DNA of 64,000 nucleotides, from positions 100,884,393-100,948,392 of the forward strand of contig CM026426.1 of the NCBI GenBank assembly GCA_014871385.1. The letters are read 5' to 3'. Numbering within the stretch: the stretch's first letter is position 1; each line of letters begins with the position of its first letter. This document shows, piece by piece, positions 1 to 11,036 of this stretch. The DNA is from Ceratodon purpureus (taxonomy: Eukaryota; Streptophyta; Bryopsida; Pseudoditrichales; Ditrichaceae). The notes under the pieces were generated by a model. It did not search any database and was not told where the DNA came from. It saw only the letters and a list, made by a program, of their open reading frames with translations. A program made the position numbers and the translations under genes.

Positions 1-929
1 AACAGTGCTTCGATCCGATCGTAAGAAGCTTGCGCCCGGTGAGTCTCCTCCCGAATTCCCCGAAATAGTTCCACCGGAAATCCCCGATCGGAACTGACCT
101 CTCTCCGTTCCGGATCTCCCCGGGCCGTAGAGGGCTCCGCATGTCGTGACGCAGCCTGCTCCGATCGCGATCTGGACCGAGCCCTAGTAGCGCCAGGGTT
201 CGGAACCTCCTTCGTATCGTCCTCATCTTCCGAGGACGTTGTATCTGAGATCTCACCTCGCGGATCGGGTTCCATTCCAGGCGGAATCTCCGAAAATTTG
301 AGGCAGTTCTTCGCGTGCGTATACGTCTCGTCCTCCTTATCGCTCAGCAACTCATACGCATGATAAAGGTGGAAGAGAAAAGGGGAGATCGGGGTCGGCT
401 TCTTTCCGATCCCCGGGATCATCTTCTGCACTACTTCCGCCATGAGTGCGGCCCAATTCACCGGACGTTCTCCCGAGTACGCTCCGAGGATGGTGTTCCC
501 GACCGTAATGGTGACCTGTGCCGGTTTTTGCGGATACAGGATCGGAACGAGGAAAGCTAAGACCTGCCTCTGCCTCCTATCCTTGCAGGCGTCTATCTCG
601 TATCCATTGTTCCTATGGATCTTCCCGTGGAACCTATCCTGCACGTATTTATCCGTCCGGGTCGCCCAAAGGAGTCCGGTCTGCTCGAAACCGTAAGCTG
701 CTGCCCACTGTTCCGCATTCCACAGCGTGGGCTTGCCTCGGATCGTATTATCCCACCGATTGTCCGGCCCTTCCAGGACCTCCCTCACCATCACCTCACT
801 CTTCAGTAACCACGGCCGTGCCAACAATCCCTCACACCTCATCCGAGTGAGGTCGGTGATCAGTTCCTCCATATCCGATTCCCTCACCGGAGTTCCGGGG
901 CTAAGGACGCAACACTGCACGTGCGCCAT
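1..929 (-). CDS. Hypothetical protein, C-terminally cut by window edge
   Basis: An uninterrupted minus-strand reading frame of about 309 codons begins at the ATG at 929 and is still open at base 1. The N-terminal ~190 residues look folded, with several Trp and a stretch including KPTLWNAEQW and NTILGAYSGERPVNWAALM. The following ~110 residues are acidic, then rich in Arg and Ser (ARSRSRSEQ). Codon use is GC-rich, unlike the AT-rich DNA to the right. The middle part loosely resembles the plant transposon-associated Transposase_32 type, in which a retroelement-like helical domain precedes a charged tail, but that is weak inference from pattern. A TATA box lies about 155 bases upstream of the ATG, supporting this strand. 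Short plus-strand frames across the same interval are shadows. No function is assigned. Confidence 0.6.
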   Translation of the reverse strand, partial: MAHVQCCVLSPGTPVRESDMEELITDLTRMRCEGLLARPWLLKSEVMVREVLEGPDNRWDNTIRGKPTLWNAEQWAAAYGFEQTGLLWATRTDKYVQDRFHGKIHRNNGYEIDACKDRRQRQVLAFLVPILYPQKPAQVTITVGNTILGAYSGERPVNWAALMAEVVQKMIPGIGKKPTPISPFLFHLYHAYELLSDKEDETYTHAKNCLKFSEIPPGMEPDPRGEISDTTSSEDEDDTKEVPNPGATRARSRSRSEQAASRHAEPSTARGDPERREVSSDRGFPVELFRGIREETHRAQASYDRIEAL

Positions 930-1080
930 CTCTACGCCTTACGTCTCTCCTTCTACACTCCTACAGCAAGAAACCCGGCAATCCAACTGCCGGTGAATCG
1001 GAAAAGACAAAAACACCTCACCGCTCTTTCACTCTCTACTCCCAGTTCGCAAAAAGGAACTCCAAACCCTAACACCCTCG

Positions 1081-1090
1081 CTTATATACC
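1081..1090 (-). promoter_or_regulatory. TATA box for the left-edge gene
   Basis: On the minus strand this reads GGTATATAAG, a textbook plant TATA box. Transcription would be expected to start about 30 bases downstream, near 1055, leaving a leader of roughly 125 bases before the ATG at 929. There are no other TATA-like sites between it and the ATG. Confidence 0.5.
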
Positions 1091-1470
1091 CCAGGCATAA
1101 TAAACGCTGTGGCGGCCCGTAATTGCGGCCGCCAACGTACCGGGTTAAACGCCTATCCGGGTCATGATGACTTCCGCGTCGCTTCGGATCCTTGACGCGG
1201 TTACAGTAACGGTCAGTACTCGGATCGTCCACCCGTTCCGTGTTTTATCTTCCGAGTTTCGGAATTCAGGTTCCGGGAACACTTCCTGCGTTAACTGTTT
1301 TAACGTTTCTGGAGTATCCGGTTTACGTTAACTACTAATACTGCTAGTGTCTGGCTAGTTTTTACCTAATTAACCAAAAAAAATGAAAGATTAATGGAAT
1401 ACTTACGACGGCTGGGGCTCTTCCGGGTTATTCTGAGTTTCTCGGATCCCACAGTAAAAGCAAAGTAAAC

Positions 1471-1713
1471 TTACTTTATGTAATCGAGGGGTGCAAAAAA
1501 CGCAGTGATGCCGCGGTACTTATTCCACTCCTGCTTATCGTGGAACCACTTATCCATCAATTTGTCAATCTTCTTCCGAGTCAAGGGCTTGGTTTTCTTC
1601 ATCGTGTCCTCCCAAAACCTGGAGTCGAAGAGGCTAGAAAGATCGTCCACTGACCACTCTGTGTCGTCAGTCATTTTTGCTTCCAGTCGCTCCATGCTCC
1701 ACTCCCCCGCCAT
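1471..1713 (-). CDS. Small hypothetical protein, Trp/acidic module
   Basis: An 80-residue frame begins MAGEWSMERLEAKM and ends APLDYIK. It is charged and rich in Trp and Lys. Its first ~45 residues share a spacing pattern with the N-terminal exon of the BRCT gene at 3129-3960: a W(S/T) start, a Lys-acidic segment, then D-x-x-W-(S/T)-x-x-(D/E), S-L and a second acidic helix. This suggests two copies of one module. It could be a terminal exon of a longer gene, since an AG precedes the frame, or a stand-alone ORF. Family unknown. Confidence 0.35.
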   Translation of the reverse strand: MAGEWSMERLEAKMTDDTEWSVDDLSSLFDSRFWEDTMKKTKPLTRKKIDKLMDKWFHDKQEWNKYRGITAFFAPLDYIK

Positions 1714-2361
1714 GTTGCAAAAAAACTGAAACAGACTATTAAATGCCGACCTCTGCTTGGAAAACGGTTCCAAACGAACCCCCTTGAATCAACGGTGAAG
1801 TTAACAATTCATTAAACTTGAAAGAGCAAAGACGATGATAGAACTGAACAGAAATCAGGAACACCTTTGTTTTATGTACTCGAGTACCTTTGCTTCTATC
1901 ATATGCGAACAACAAAGAAGGATTGTGTTCACACAACATACTCAAACATCATAATAGAAACTTTCGTACCACAGTGCCGCATGCGCCACACAGACTGACG
2001 AAGTCTAAGTTCACTTCAGAAAGCCACTTCCCCATCTCTATTCTCCTCGAATTCCAATACGAATGCCACGTACAACTGCCACTTCGGTGGTCACTAAGCC
2101 GAATCAGTTTGCATCTCAGTTTTCCCAAAAAGACGAATATCTGCATGTTGAGATTCTAAACACTCACTACGCACCATACCGATCCCTAAAAATCAAATAC
2201 AACTAAAGTCTACGATACCTCAGTGGTAAACAAGCTCGACAAAGAAACACTCCTCTTCTGAAACAATTCAACTTCGGACTCCTACATATTACGGGTCTGG
2301 GCATAGGACTCAAGCTACAATGTAAACACACTGATATGAAATGCGAAGGCAGTCTCCGAGG

Positions 2362-2661
2362 TCAGAATTGAACTCTACTCCAGAACGCGGCGAAATTAAC
2401 CTCGTCATTTTCGTAGTCATACATTGCTGGATTGTAGTACAGTCTACAGTCCTCGAGACTAAAAAGGTAATTCATGTGCGCGTTTCCTATCATCCTCGGA
2501 AAATTTCTAGAGTACTGTCGAGCCCAACTACAGGTTTGTGACAAAATCCAAAAGACAATGAGCTCATCATCGTCCTCGTTCTCTACACCTCCATAGTTCT
2601 CCTGAATCCACTCCATCAGTATCACAGTAGAGAGATGTGTCATGGGGACCGAAGAGGACAT
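2362..2661 (-). CDS. Hypothetical protein or exon
   Basis: About 100 residues, opening MSSSVPMTHLSTVI and rich in Asp, Glu, Trp and Tyr. It lies downstream of a good acceptor (a T-run then TTGTAG) just before the ATG, so it may be an internal exon. The segment with NYLFSLEDCRLYY resembles the region ahead of the catalytic part in some PIF/Harbinger transposase-type proteins, but no DDE motif is present and I do not claim the family. It lies between the 1471-1713 module and the BRCT gene on the same strand, so all three may be exons of one decayed gene. Confidence 0.35.
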   Translation of the reverse strand: MSSSVPMTHLSTVILMEWIQENYGGVENEDDDELIVFWILSQTCSWARQYSRNFPRMIGNAHMNYLFSLEDCRLYYNPAMYDYENDEVNFAAFWSRVQF

Positions 2662-3128
2662 CTCGAACAAATTCTACCTACAAAAAACACTTTAGACAAA
2701 ACTGAAAACAGGTAAAACAACACAATTTTTTGACAACGCTCAGATTCTCACAGTGACTGCCGGGACGACTGCACCGAGTTTCCCTTTATTGGTTTTTCAA
2801 TGTGTCGCTCAGTTTCTTCCATTCCCTTCTGAACGCCAGCACTGCAGTGCATTCGGGAAACCTCCCTTTTGCAGCTGGAGCTTTTTCTCAATTGCCTCTG
2901 TCAGTCTTTCCCATCCTGCGGGAAACTGGTCAGAAGTTACTCAAAGTTTTCGAAGCCAATTTTTCTTCGAGTACTCCTGATTCCATGTTTCCACGTCAAC
3001 AACTCATACGCAGCATGGAATTCAGTGACAATTATAAAACAACGAATTTACTTTATTAAGTCCGATTTCGTACATTCTGTCAAGTGTATGGCAGCAACAC
3101 AATATGAATTCTAACAGAAATATCCGAA

Positions 3129-3960
3129 TCAATGAATTCTCCTTCCCCTGGGAACCTCGTATTGTGCAACAGGCACCTCTCGTTCTTCACGCACGCAGTC
3201 TACAATCCACTTGTGTGTCACCACTTTCACATTGTCCTGTAAGAGTATGTGATCTTCTTCCACGAAATCCATGCTGCAAACAATGAAGAAGTTAATTCAA
3301 TATGTAGATAAATAATTCGAGTAACCTTCTTCGAACGGTGGAGTAATGAGGATCATGTAATTGTGTTGAGTCTCAAATGCGGTGAAGGTTGTACCTGCTC
3401 AAAATTTCTGCGAAGGTTGTTTCGCTACAGGGCCCTGTGACGTAACACACATAGTGTGTAACTTCGTCATCGAGATCTGGTTTTACAGTCCCTCCAAACA
3501 TCTCCACCGCTCCCCTTAGCAGATCGATTTTGTTTTCGAGGTCCTGATCTACCCTTGCATTAACTCCACTGAAAAACAACAACATGAGCTCTGTTACATA
3601 TCTAATCAAAAAATATTTTTTTTTATTTAATTTTTATCCACATTCTTAGCACTGTTTTCACCATGGCCGAATGATTGGAAATTACCTTCCGTAGCTCGAA
3701 GTAGGAAAAAAAGCACGGGTTCGTCTAAAGAATCCTCAATTAGCCGGAGTATTGAACTTGCTTTCAATCAGAGCCCACAAGAACCTGTCGTTGTCCGCGT
3801 TTTTGTCAAGACTTCTGATTAGATTTGACTCTAATAAACTGTTAACCTCACTATCGGTCCAGTCCACATCTTCTTCGAGTTTCTTCACCACCAAATCAAA
3901 TGTCCACCGCGAAGCATCATCACTAACGACTGACGGCGACGTCGACCCCCTGGATGCCAT
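3129..3960 (-). CDS. BRCT-domain protein, three exons, one in-frame stop
   Basis: Exon 1 starts at the ATG at 3960 with a Trp/acidic module, followed by an in-frame TGA and then GFFRRTRAFFPTSSYG. Exon 2 (about 3400-3570) carries DLLRGAVEMFGGTV then DDEVTHYVCYV. Exon 3 (3129 to about 3282) gives VKVVTHKWIVDCVREER and stops. Splice signals are clean (TTTTTCAG acceptor, GTACAA and GTAATT donors) and both junctions keep frame. Together these are the classic BRCT elements: GG turn, VTH, and the Trp of helix 3. BRCT domains bind phosphopeptides or DNA in repair proteins; the FRR-x-RAFF opening is reminiscent of the last BRCT of DNA ligase IV. With no catalytic domain and an internal TGA, a captured or decayed fragment is likely. 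Confidence 0.6.
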
Positions 3961-5765
3961 TACCGAACCTGTTGAAAAAAATAACGACAAAATACCAGCA
4001 ACAGCAATAATTAAAATTTCGGTACCCTATTTGAAGCGGAGACTTCTACAGGTTAAAGAGCCATTTAGACCGACAGACATCGACTATGTTTCTTACGACA
4101 CTCACTCATATTATGCAATCACCAGAGGGAAAACACTGTGCAGAACAAAGCGAATGTAAAACCCACGTATGTAAAGTTGGCGAGGTCCCCAACCCTTCAC
4201 CTGGATTCACTAGCAGTTCCATCATAGTAAAAGGTACGATGGTTCTGTTTTCTGTATGTTTTTCTCCCACTGCAGTGCCCACTCCAGTCAAGTTCTGCAT
4301 GCGCCTATACCTGCAAAAAAACTCTTATTACCTAGTATCCATGCAGAGTACAGTAAACATATCTGAACCAACAGTTGAAGACAATGTTCGTTGATATAGT
4401 ATGTACTTTAAACCCGCCACTTCACACCCCAATGTTTTGGAAAAGAGTAGTCTAAGATGAACGTAATCACCGCATTCATATATAAGATATACTGCACATT
4501 AAGAATAATAATCATAATGACTAGTAGAAAATAAAAATAAAAAACAAAATAAAAGGAAATAAAAAATAAAGAAAGGGTGTGGGGGGCGAATAAAGCTTAA
4601 ATAATAACAGATAAAACAGAACTGCTGGCGTACTAGAGAGAATGAGATCTGTGGAAAATATAGGATTCAACACAAGATAGAATTATGTCCTACTAGGCTA
4701 CTATTCCAATAACAGCCTCAAAAACCAGAGTCTCCCAATAACAATTTGAACATGTATTCCTACTGTCGGGCTTACAAACAGATACCTATGGATTGAATCA
4801 CAATGTTATGTATGGTCAATTTGCGCCCCGACTGTTTTCATTCAACTAATTCACAACACCACCAGAAGATTCTGAATTGCCTGTGAGCCTACCTCATCAT
4901 CGAAATCTATGGCTTCTGTATGTGAAGCCTCTCAGACGCAGGAGCAGCACTGTGTGTGTCTGAATCTCTTCCACTATAATTATTTGTTTATCTTGATCAC
5001 TCTACTCGTGAAATATGGAGACAAAAATATCCTGGAAATAAACGGGCAGTTTGGTAAGGTGCTTGCTAAAAGCAGAGACATTAGCATGCGTTTTAAGGCA
5101 GCAGTAACCAAAGTTAACATTGAGAAATTCACACCATACAACAAAACAGGACTTGCACAGATTCATACATTTAAAGTGACGTGATGGAAATTCTACGTCA
5201 TTCAGAAACAAGTATGGATGCGGATAAAACAACATCCCTGTGTGTTTGACCTTGCGCAGAAATAGCCAACTAACATACCTTGATATAGATCCGCGGATAT
5301 AGGATGATGAGAGATGATGTCAACTATTTCATTCGCTCTATTCTATCAGCAGTGACGAATGTTCCTGCACTGTACGAAAGGAAACTATACAATATGGTAA
5401 GTCCAATGTATATCAGAGCAGTGAAAAAATGCAGAAACGTGATCTGAATTTCCCACGTATCTAAGTTGTGATTGTAACATATTGCTTCTAATTGAGAGAT
5501 CTCTCAGACGCAGGGAAAGAGCTCTCACTGTTCTATTTTGATCTACAACCTCTGTATTGGTATAAGTCGATCAATGTTTTCACGAGATGTTGTCAAGTTT
5601 TCAACATAAATACCTAATGAATTCAAATACGAACAAAAGCATCATGATTTAAGAAACAAACCTGCACTTGAAGGGCACGTGCACCACTCCGTAACAGTCA
5701 TCTCAGCGTCCGGATAATACTGTGCAGACGTCTCAAGAAGCAACGCATAACGTGGCAGGATTATG
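3961..5765. other. Non-coding, AT-rich interval
   Basis: No convincing gene. A minus-strand frame at about 4106-4300 follows a good splice acceptor (T-run then TTGCAG near 4311) and might be an upstream exon of the BRCT gene, but it does not join clearly. The short motif CTCTCAGACGCAGG recurs at about 4930 and 5504. The left end of CACTA element 1 probably lies in or left of this interval, but I could not find it. Confidence 0.4.
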
Positions 5766-8700
5766 TCATTGGCCTTCGTCTTCGGAAGAGTGTTCCAGAG
5801 TTTCGCCAAAGTCGACATCATCTAAAACTCGACTTGCGAACCTAATTTCGTCTGGCATGACGTTCCTGCCAGTGGGCAACCCAGTTTGGTCTTCTTCACT
5901 CAGCTCTGTTTCAGGAACAATAGCCTCGTAGTCGCTGTCCCTTCCGAACCTGAAAATCCCTGTCCACTCTGTTGCAATGTCATCGGTAGAAACACGCTTT
6001 GATCTTGCTTCTTTTCGTAGCACCACCTTCCATCTTCTATCTTCTACGGCGTCCGCATAAAACACTTGGTCACATTGGATCGGAAATGCAAAAGACTCTG
6101 AACCAAGTCCACTCAGTGTGTCAAAATTTGCCAATGTAAATCCCCAGCGGTCAGTTTTGATTGTTGCATGGGGTCCTCGGTAGTTGGCCTTCACCCAGCT
6201 CCCTACAAACAGCACAGTTTTGTGCCCTCTATCTAGTAAAGGTTCACTCCCTCTCGCATCAGGTGGTTCGCTCTCAAAGTGTCCAGGATAATGCAATTCT
6301 ACGATTTCTTTTAACTCTCCTACGTACTCCAAATCTGCCACTACCGGACTCCTATCTCTTAGACCATTAATGCATGGTCTACGAAAAGTTGCACAAATGC
6401 CACTGTCGTATGTAGGCAACGATTCTTCGGCACTAGCCACTCTGAAATGGTTACCTTGGGAATACAAACTCCTGTACCTACTGGCCGTAGGAAGAGGCAG
6501 TCTTGATGACTCAATCAGCATTGGGTCTAACTGAATACCTGCATCTTCTAATCGGTCAACTTCATCTCTCAGCCATGTGCTGAATCTTGGCAAGTCCACT
6601 AGATTTGCTGGCAGGTTCATTCTCCTTTTCTTATTCTTCCTTCTTCGATTTGCCCGTCTCCATTGCCTTTGTTCATCGGCCCTTCTCTCAACTGCGTCCT
6701 GGTATCGTTTGAAGAGGTCATGGAGACGGAGAATTAGTAGCCGAATAAACAGACATGCCCAACGATGCAGTTTGAAATTAATGTGATGTTTTTCAATCAC
6801 AGCGAATACGAACATTACAGTATCCTCATTCGAAATAATAAACAATCCGTCGTCAGTTTTCTTTTTTCAGTAAACAAAGACTGCTTCATATCTTAACATC
6901 ACGATGAGGATTCATTCTGTTGCAACTCAAATTCTTGGTGTGTTTAATTTCGTTGGGGATTAAAACCAATGACTTTCTTTGGTAACTGAGATTCCTCGTT
7001 CTGACATACAAATATAAACGCTGTTGTAATGGCAAAATCAGTATTAGAAAACAATCGTTAATACCAAATGAGCTGGAGTATTTCAAAAACAAATTTGGCA
7101 CGGTTCAGAAACTTACGAGTATTTCAGAAACAGAGAGTCACAAAAAATTATTAACGAAGTCATTAAAGTTAAAAAAAAAATTCATACAAATTCCAGTAAA
7201 CTCTCGACAGTCAGAATGGCAACAGTTTCTCCTCCTACATATTCCGTCGTTTCACATAGCATTTAACGAACAGTCACCAATCTTGACGCATGGAATTCCA
7301 ATTGGGGCACGTGACTATGTTAACTCACAAATGAATATTCAGAATTGAGGTATTTAAATCTCTAACTACATGGCACTGTCTTTAATTTCAGTTGTCCTCA
7401 GCTTGTGTGAATCAACGTACCTAACGAAGTGTTTAGCTTCCCACAAACAGACTCCAATTCTGGAATTAATTTAAGAGTTATAATATTCAAATCCTTACAC
7501 CAAACTGTTTGACATTCCGTTTATTGTTATTGCACAGTTTGAGTTCAAAGGAGAAACAAACCCTGATATCATTTATAAAAATTCCAATCTCTTAAAATCA
7601 CAAACTGTCACATTCAAAATGCAAACACAGCCAACGTAGACTAAAATTATTGTTGTTAGACAGGTTAATGTGTAGCGTACCAGAATGAAAATCACTTTTG
7701 GGTCCAATGACGTCGAGCATTTACCAATTTAAAATTGAAGTCACTGAACTTAAGAAATCGTTCCACATCATCCACTTTTCCAAGTGAATAAGCGAACATT
7801 AACTTCTTGGACCACACATACATTCTGTTGAGAAAAATCACGGAAGTACAAGAAAATTACCTACGCCAAGGCTCGAGGTGTGTTGCATTGTCCAACACAA
7901 AATTGTGCATCCATTGCCGCTCCTGGTCAGTTAGAGGCCGCTCCTTGGGCTCGCCCTCCAGCACATCTTCCACCATCGACAAGTCCTCTTTGTTCTCCCA
8001 TACACGTTTTGAGCTACCCTTGTACTCAGACATATATTCGGTTAAGAATCCCGAAGCCTCTTCAATAGAGTAGGTTTTGGCCATGCTCCCTTCCGGTTTC
8101 GCTCTGTTTCTGACACTACCTTTTAGACCTTTCATCCAACGCTCAAAAGGATACATCCACCTCGTGTGCACTGGACCGCAGAGAAACAGATCTTGAACCA
8201 AATGTCCAGGAAGGTGAAAGGTGATATTGAAAAAAGGTGGAGGTAATTCCTTTTCCATCGTACATTGAATTTCGGTTACATCTTTCATCATCTCTACTTC
8301 CATGTCTGCGTCAACTGTCTTTGCACAAATTTTTCTGAACAATCGGCTGATGCGAACTATGAGACCAACGACTTTGCTGTCTCCGATCCCTCGCAGACAG
8401 AGTGGTAAAATCTGCTGTAGCATCACATGCAAGTCATGTGATTTTAAACCCTTCAGTTTGCCCTGACTAACCTTCGAGTATAGGTTGCTGCAGTACTTAC
8501 TCGGCATTTTCAACCGTCGTAATGTGTCCAGGAACATTTGCTTGTCTTCAGGGGATAACACGTAAGGAGCGTCTGGCATGTATAGCCTGCCTGTTTCTCC
8601 AATCGGCCTCAACCACAAATGTTTCCGAATACGTCGGTTCTCCAAATCCATACGCACGGAAGGTGTATCGAGCTCCCCAAAGAGCATACGTAACAGACTG

Positions 8701-11036
8701 TCCGACAAATTCTTCTCGCAATGCATCACGTCCAAAACGTGTCGAACAGGCATTTCCTGCAAATCAGTTGAAATAGAAAGCATTAGCAATTTAGCTGTGA
8801 CATCTAATGATGCGACATAAAAGTACAAAAGATTAAAATTTTACTGCCACTGTTTCAATGCTGAAAACAAATTCAGGCAAGTTCTTTACTTCCGACCGTT
8901 TGATTCGTTGATCTCAGAAGCCAGAGATTAATAGCTTTATCATCAACTGTTCTGTTCACCGACTGCCACCCCAGGAAAGAGTCATGTGATTCATGGAAAG
9001 ACATTTCTATGGACAGACAATTCATGGAAAGACGTTTCTGGTCTGCTCTACACATATCAATGCGTTACTCATTTTTAGGTCCGTGAATCAATTCCACAGA
9101 TATAAAGCTACGACATCAAATGCTACGACTGCCTCCAAAAATTCAAATGTTCATTTAATCCAGAAATTGAGTACACAAAAGAAAACAGAAATCAACATTC
9201 AAAACATCATTGAATTTAACTTCACGTATAAAATCAGAGGTTGTACCTCCCAATACGGTAATTGAAACAGTATACTAAGCCTCTTGACTCCATGTCGCTT
9301 AACTGGATCTCCATCGCCATTTGGTCGTCCTCCTCGATCCAGAAACTGCTGGCGTTCCTCTGCGTACTGCCGAACCTGTGTTCCATTTAAACGCGGGACT
9401 TCTTGTCGCTCCTCGATGGAGTTGTTGAATGCTTTTTGTGCTCGTCTCCATGGGTGATTCAGATCTAAGTTTCTTCGGGCTCCTAAGTACACGACCTTAC
9501 TGATAGCTGGAGCACAACTCTCACCGCAAGTTTCTCCACCGCAATGGATACAGCCCGAGTACCCTTTGGTCACTTGGCCAGATATCAAACCTAGAGCTGG
9601 ATAGTCTCCTATTGTCCACATTAGAATCGCTCGCATGTCAAAGCTCCTGGGTTCGTCTGCAACTGAACAGTCCACGGACTTCACGCCATTCCACAACTCC
9701 AATAAATCGTCCACAACCGGCTCCAAGAACACGTCGAAATTGTCTGATGTTGGCGACTTAGGTCCAGGTATCAACAAAACTAACGAAACAAAAAACTTCC
9801 TAGTGACAAGCCAAGGGGGGAGGTTGTAACATATTAGCATGATAGGCCATGTAGAATGCGTCGTAGACTGCATATTGAAAGGGTTGATACCATCCAAACA
9901 TAAGGCTAGCCTAAGAAACCTAGGGTCCTCTGCGAATTGCCGCCACCTACACGATATCCACTTCCAAATTGGGCTGTCCACGACTGAGCGCATCACGTTC
10001 TGTTGTGATTGATACTCCACATGGAATCTAAGTAATTTTGCTATTTCTGGACACCTAAATAGACGTTGTAATCGTTTCACGATTGAGAAATACCTTACAA
10101 CCTTCGCAGGAACAGTTGAGGACCCGGGCATATACCTGCTTTTCCCACACCCTGGATATGTACACCTGTCGAGGTCTTTGTTTCGCTTCCAAAACAGCAT
10201 ATGGCCGTCAGGGCAGCAGGGAATATCAACGTGCTTCAAACCTAGTTTCATGAGTAGACTGCAACACTCATACGACGTCTTGGGTAGTCGATTCTTGCGC
10301 GGTAAGATATCAGTCCCTATAAATCGAAGAAGCTCATCCAGAAAAGTGTAAGGTACGCCGTATAGATTGCACATCGTGAGTATCACAATGACAAATTTCA
10401 ATCGATTCGTCTTACAGTCTCTGAATAGTTTTTTTCTACCTTCTTTGAACAGCAGCTCCATTTCCTCAGTTGTGTCGCAGCAGTAGTTCTCGTCTGGTTC
10501 AACACCGTCCTCCACATGTTGTTGTTCTTCGTGTATCTCATCCCCCCGTGCAAAAGCATCTTCTACCATGCGCTCGTGGTCGAAACCGTCGTCATCTGAA
10601 TCCTCATCAGTGTCTTCTTGATCATCGTCACTCGTTTCTGTCATGAATGTCCTCGGTAGTCTCTGTAAATGCAAAACATTGTTTAGTCTAATTAGAACTA
10701 CCGTGTCCATCACCATTTCCCCTCCTTTGAATACCACGCTCCTCTTTTTGCCTACATCGTACGTAATCATTTTACTCCTGATACTTTGTGTGAAGCAGTG
10801 AACTACAAGAGTGTTGTAGCAGAGTGAATGCAAATAGGCATATTATGACTCACCAGCAAAGATTCTGGGAGATGAGGGTCTCGTCTGTAAGAACGGTGGT
10901 GCTGAGCAACGACCTTGAAACTATGCACCTGAGCACCTCGGCAGAGAGAACATGCACATGGGTATTCTTTCAGTCGCATCTGTTTTGCAATGGACCTCTC
11001 CCTATGATACGCCCGGCGAAGTTGTGAAGATGACAT
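5766..11036 (-). CDS. CACTA transposase, TNP2-like (element 1)
   Basis: DDE-type transposase that would bind element ends and cut and join DNA in the nucleus. Four exons are read. Exon 1 (about 10854-11036) has a CxCxxC segment (YPCACSLC). Exon 2 (about 9250-10662) carries the Transposase_21 core with DGINPF, a DYPALG motif and CIHCGGETC. Exon 3 (about 7862-8758) has HVLDVMHCEKN followed by DUF4218 with HTRWMYPFERWMKGLKG. The last exon (5766 to about 6700) is DUF4216 with YDSGICATF and WKVVLRKEA. The two Asp and the Glu of DG, DYP and HCEKN are the likely catalytic triad by family analogy. All exons are open, totalling about 1,100 residues, a normal length. Intron positions match those in element 2. 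It may be functional. Confidence 0.88.

Noticed and set aside
315-996. Plus-strand ORFs at the left edge
   Set aside because: They overlap the longer minus-strand frame that has a TATA box and protein-like composition, and none has supporting motifs.
2160-2185. CACTACGCACC as left end of CACTA element 1
   Set aside because: Only the first seven bases match the right end, and the preceding bases (ACT) do not match the GAC that follows the right end.
4909-5235. Overlapping ORFs on both strands near 5 kb
   Set aside because: Short, low-complexity composition in AT-rich DNA, without splice or family evidence.
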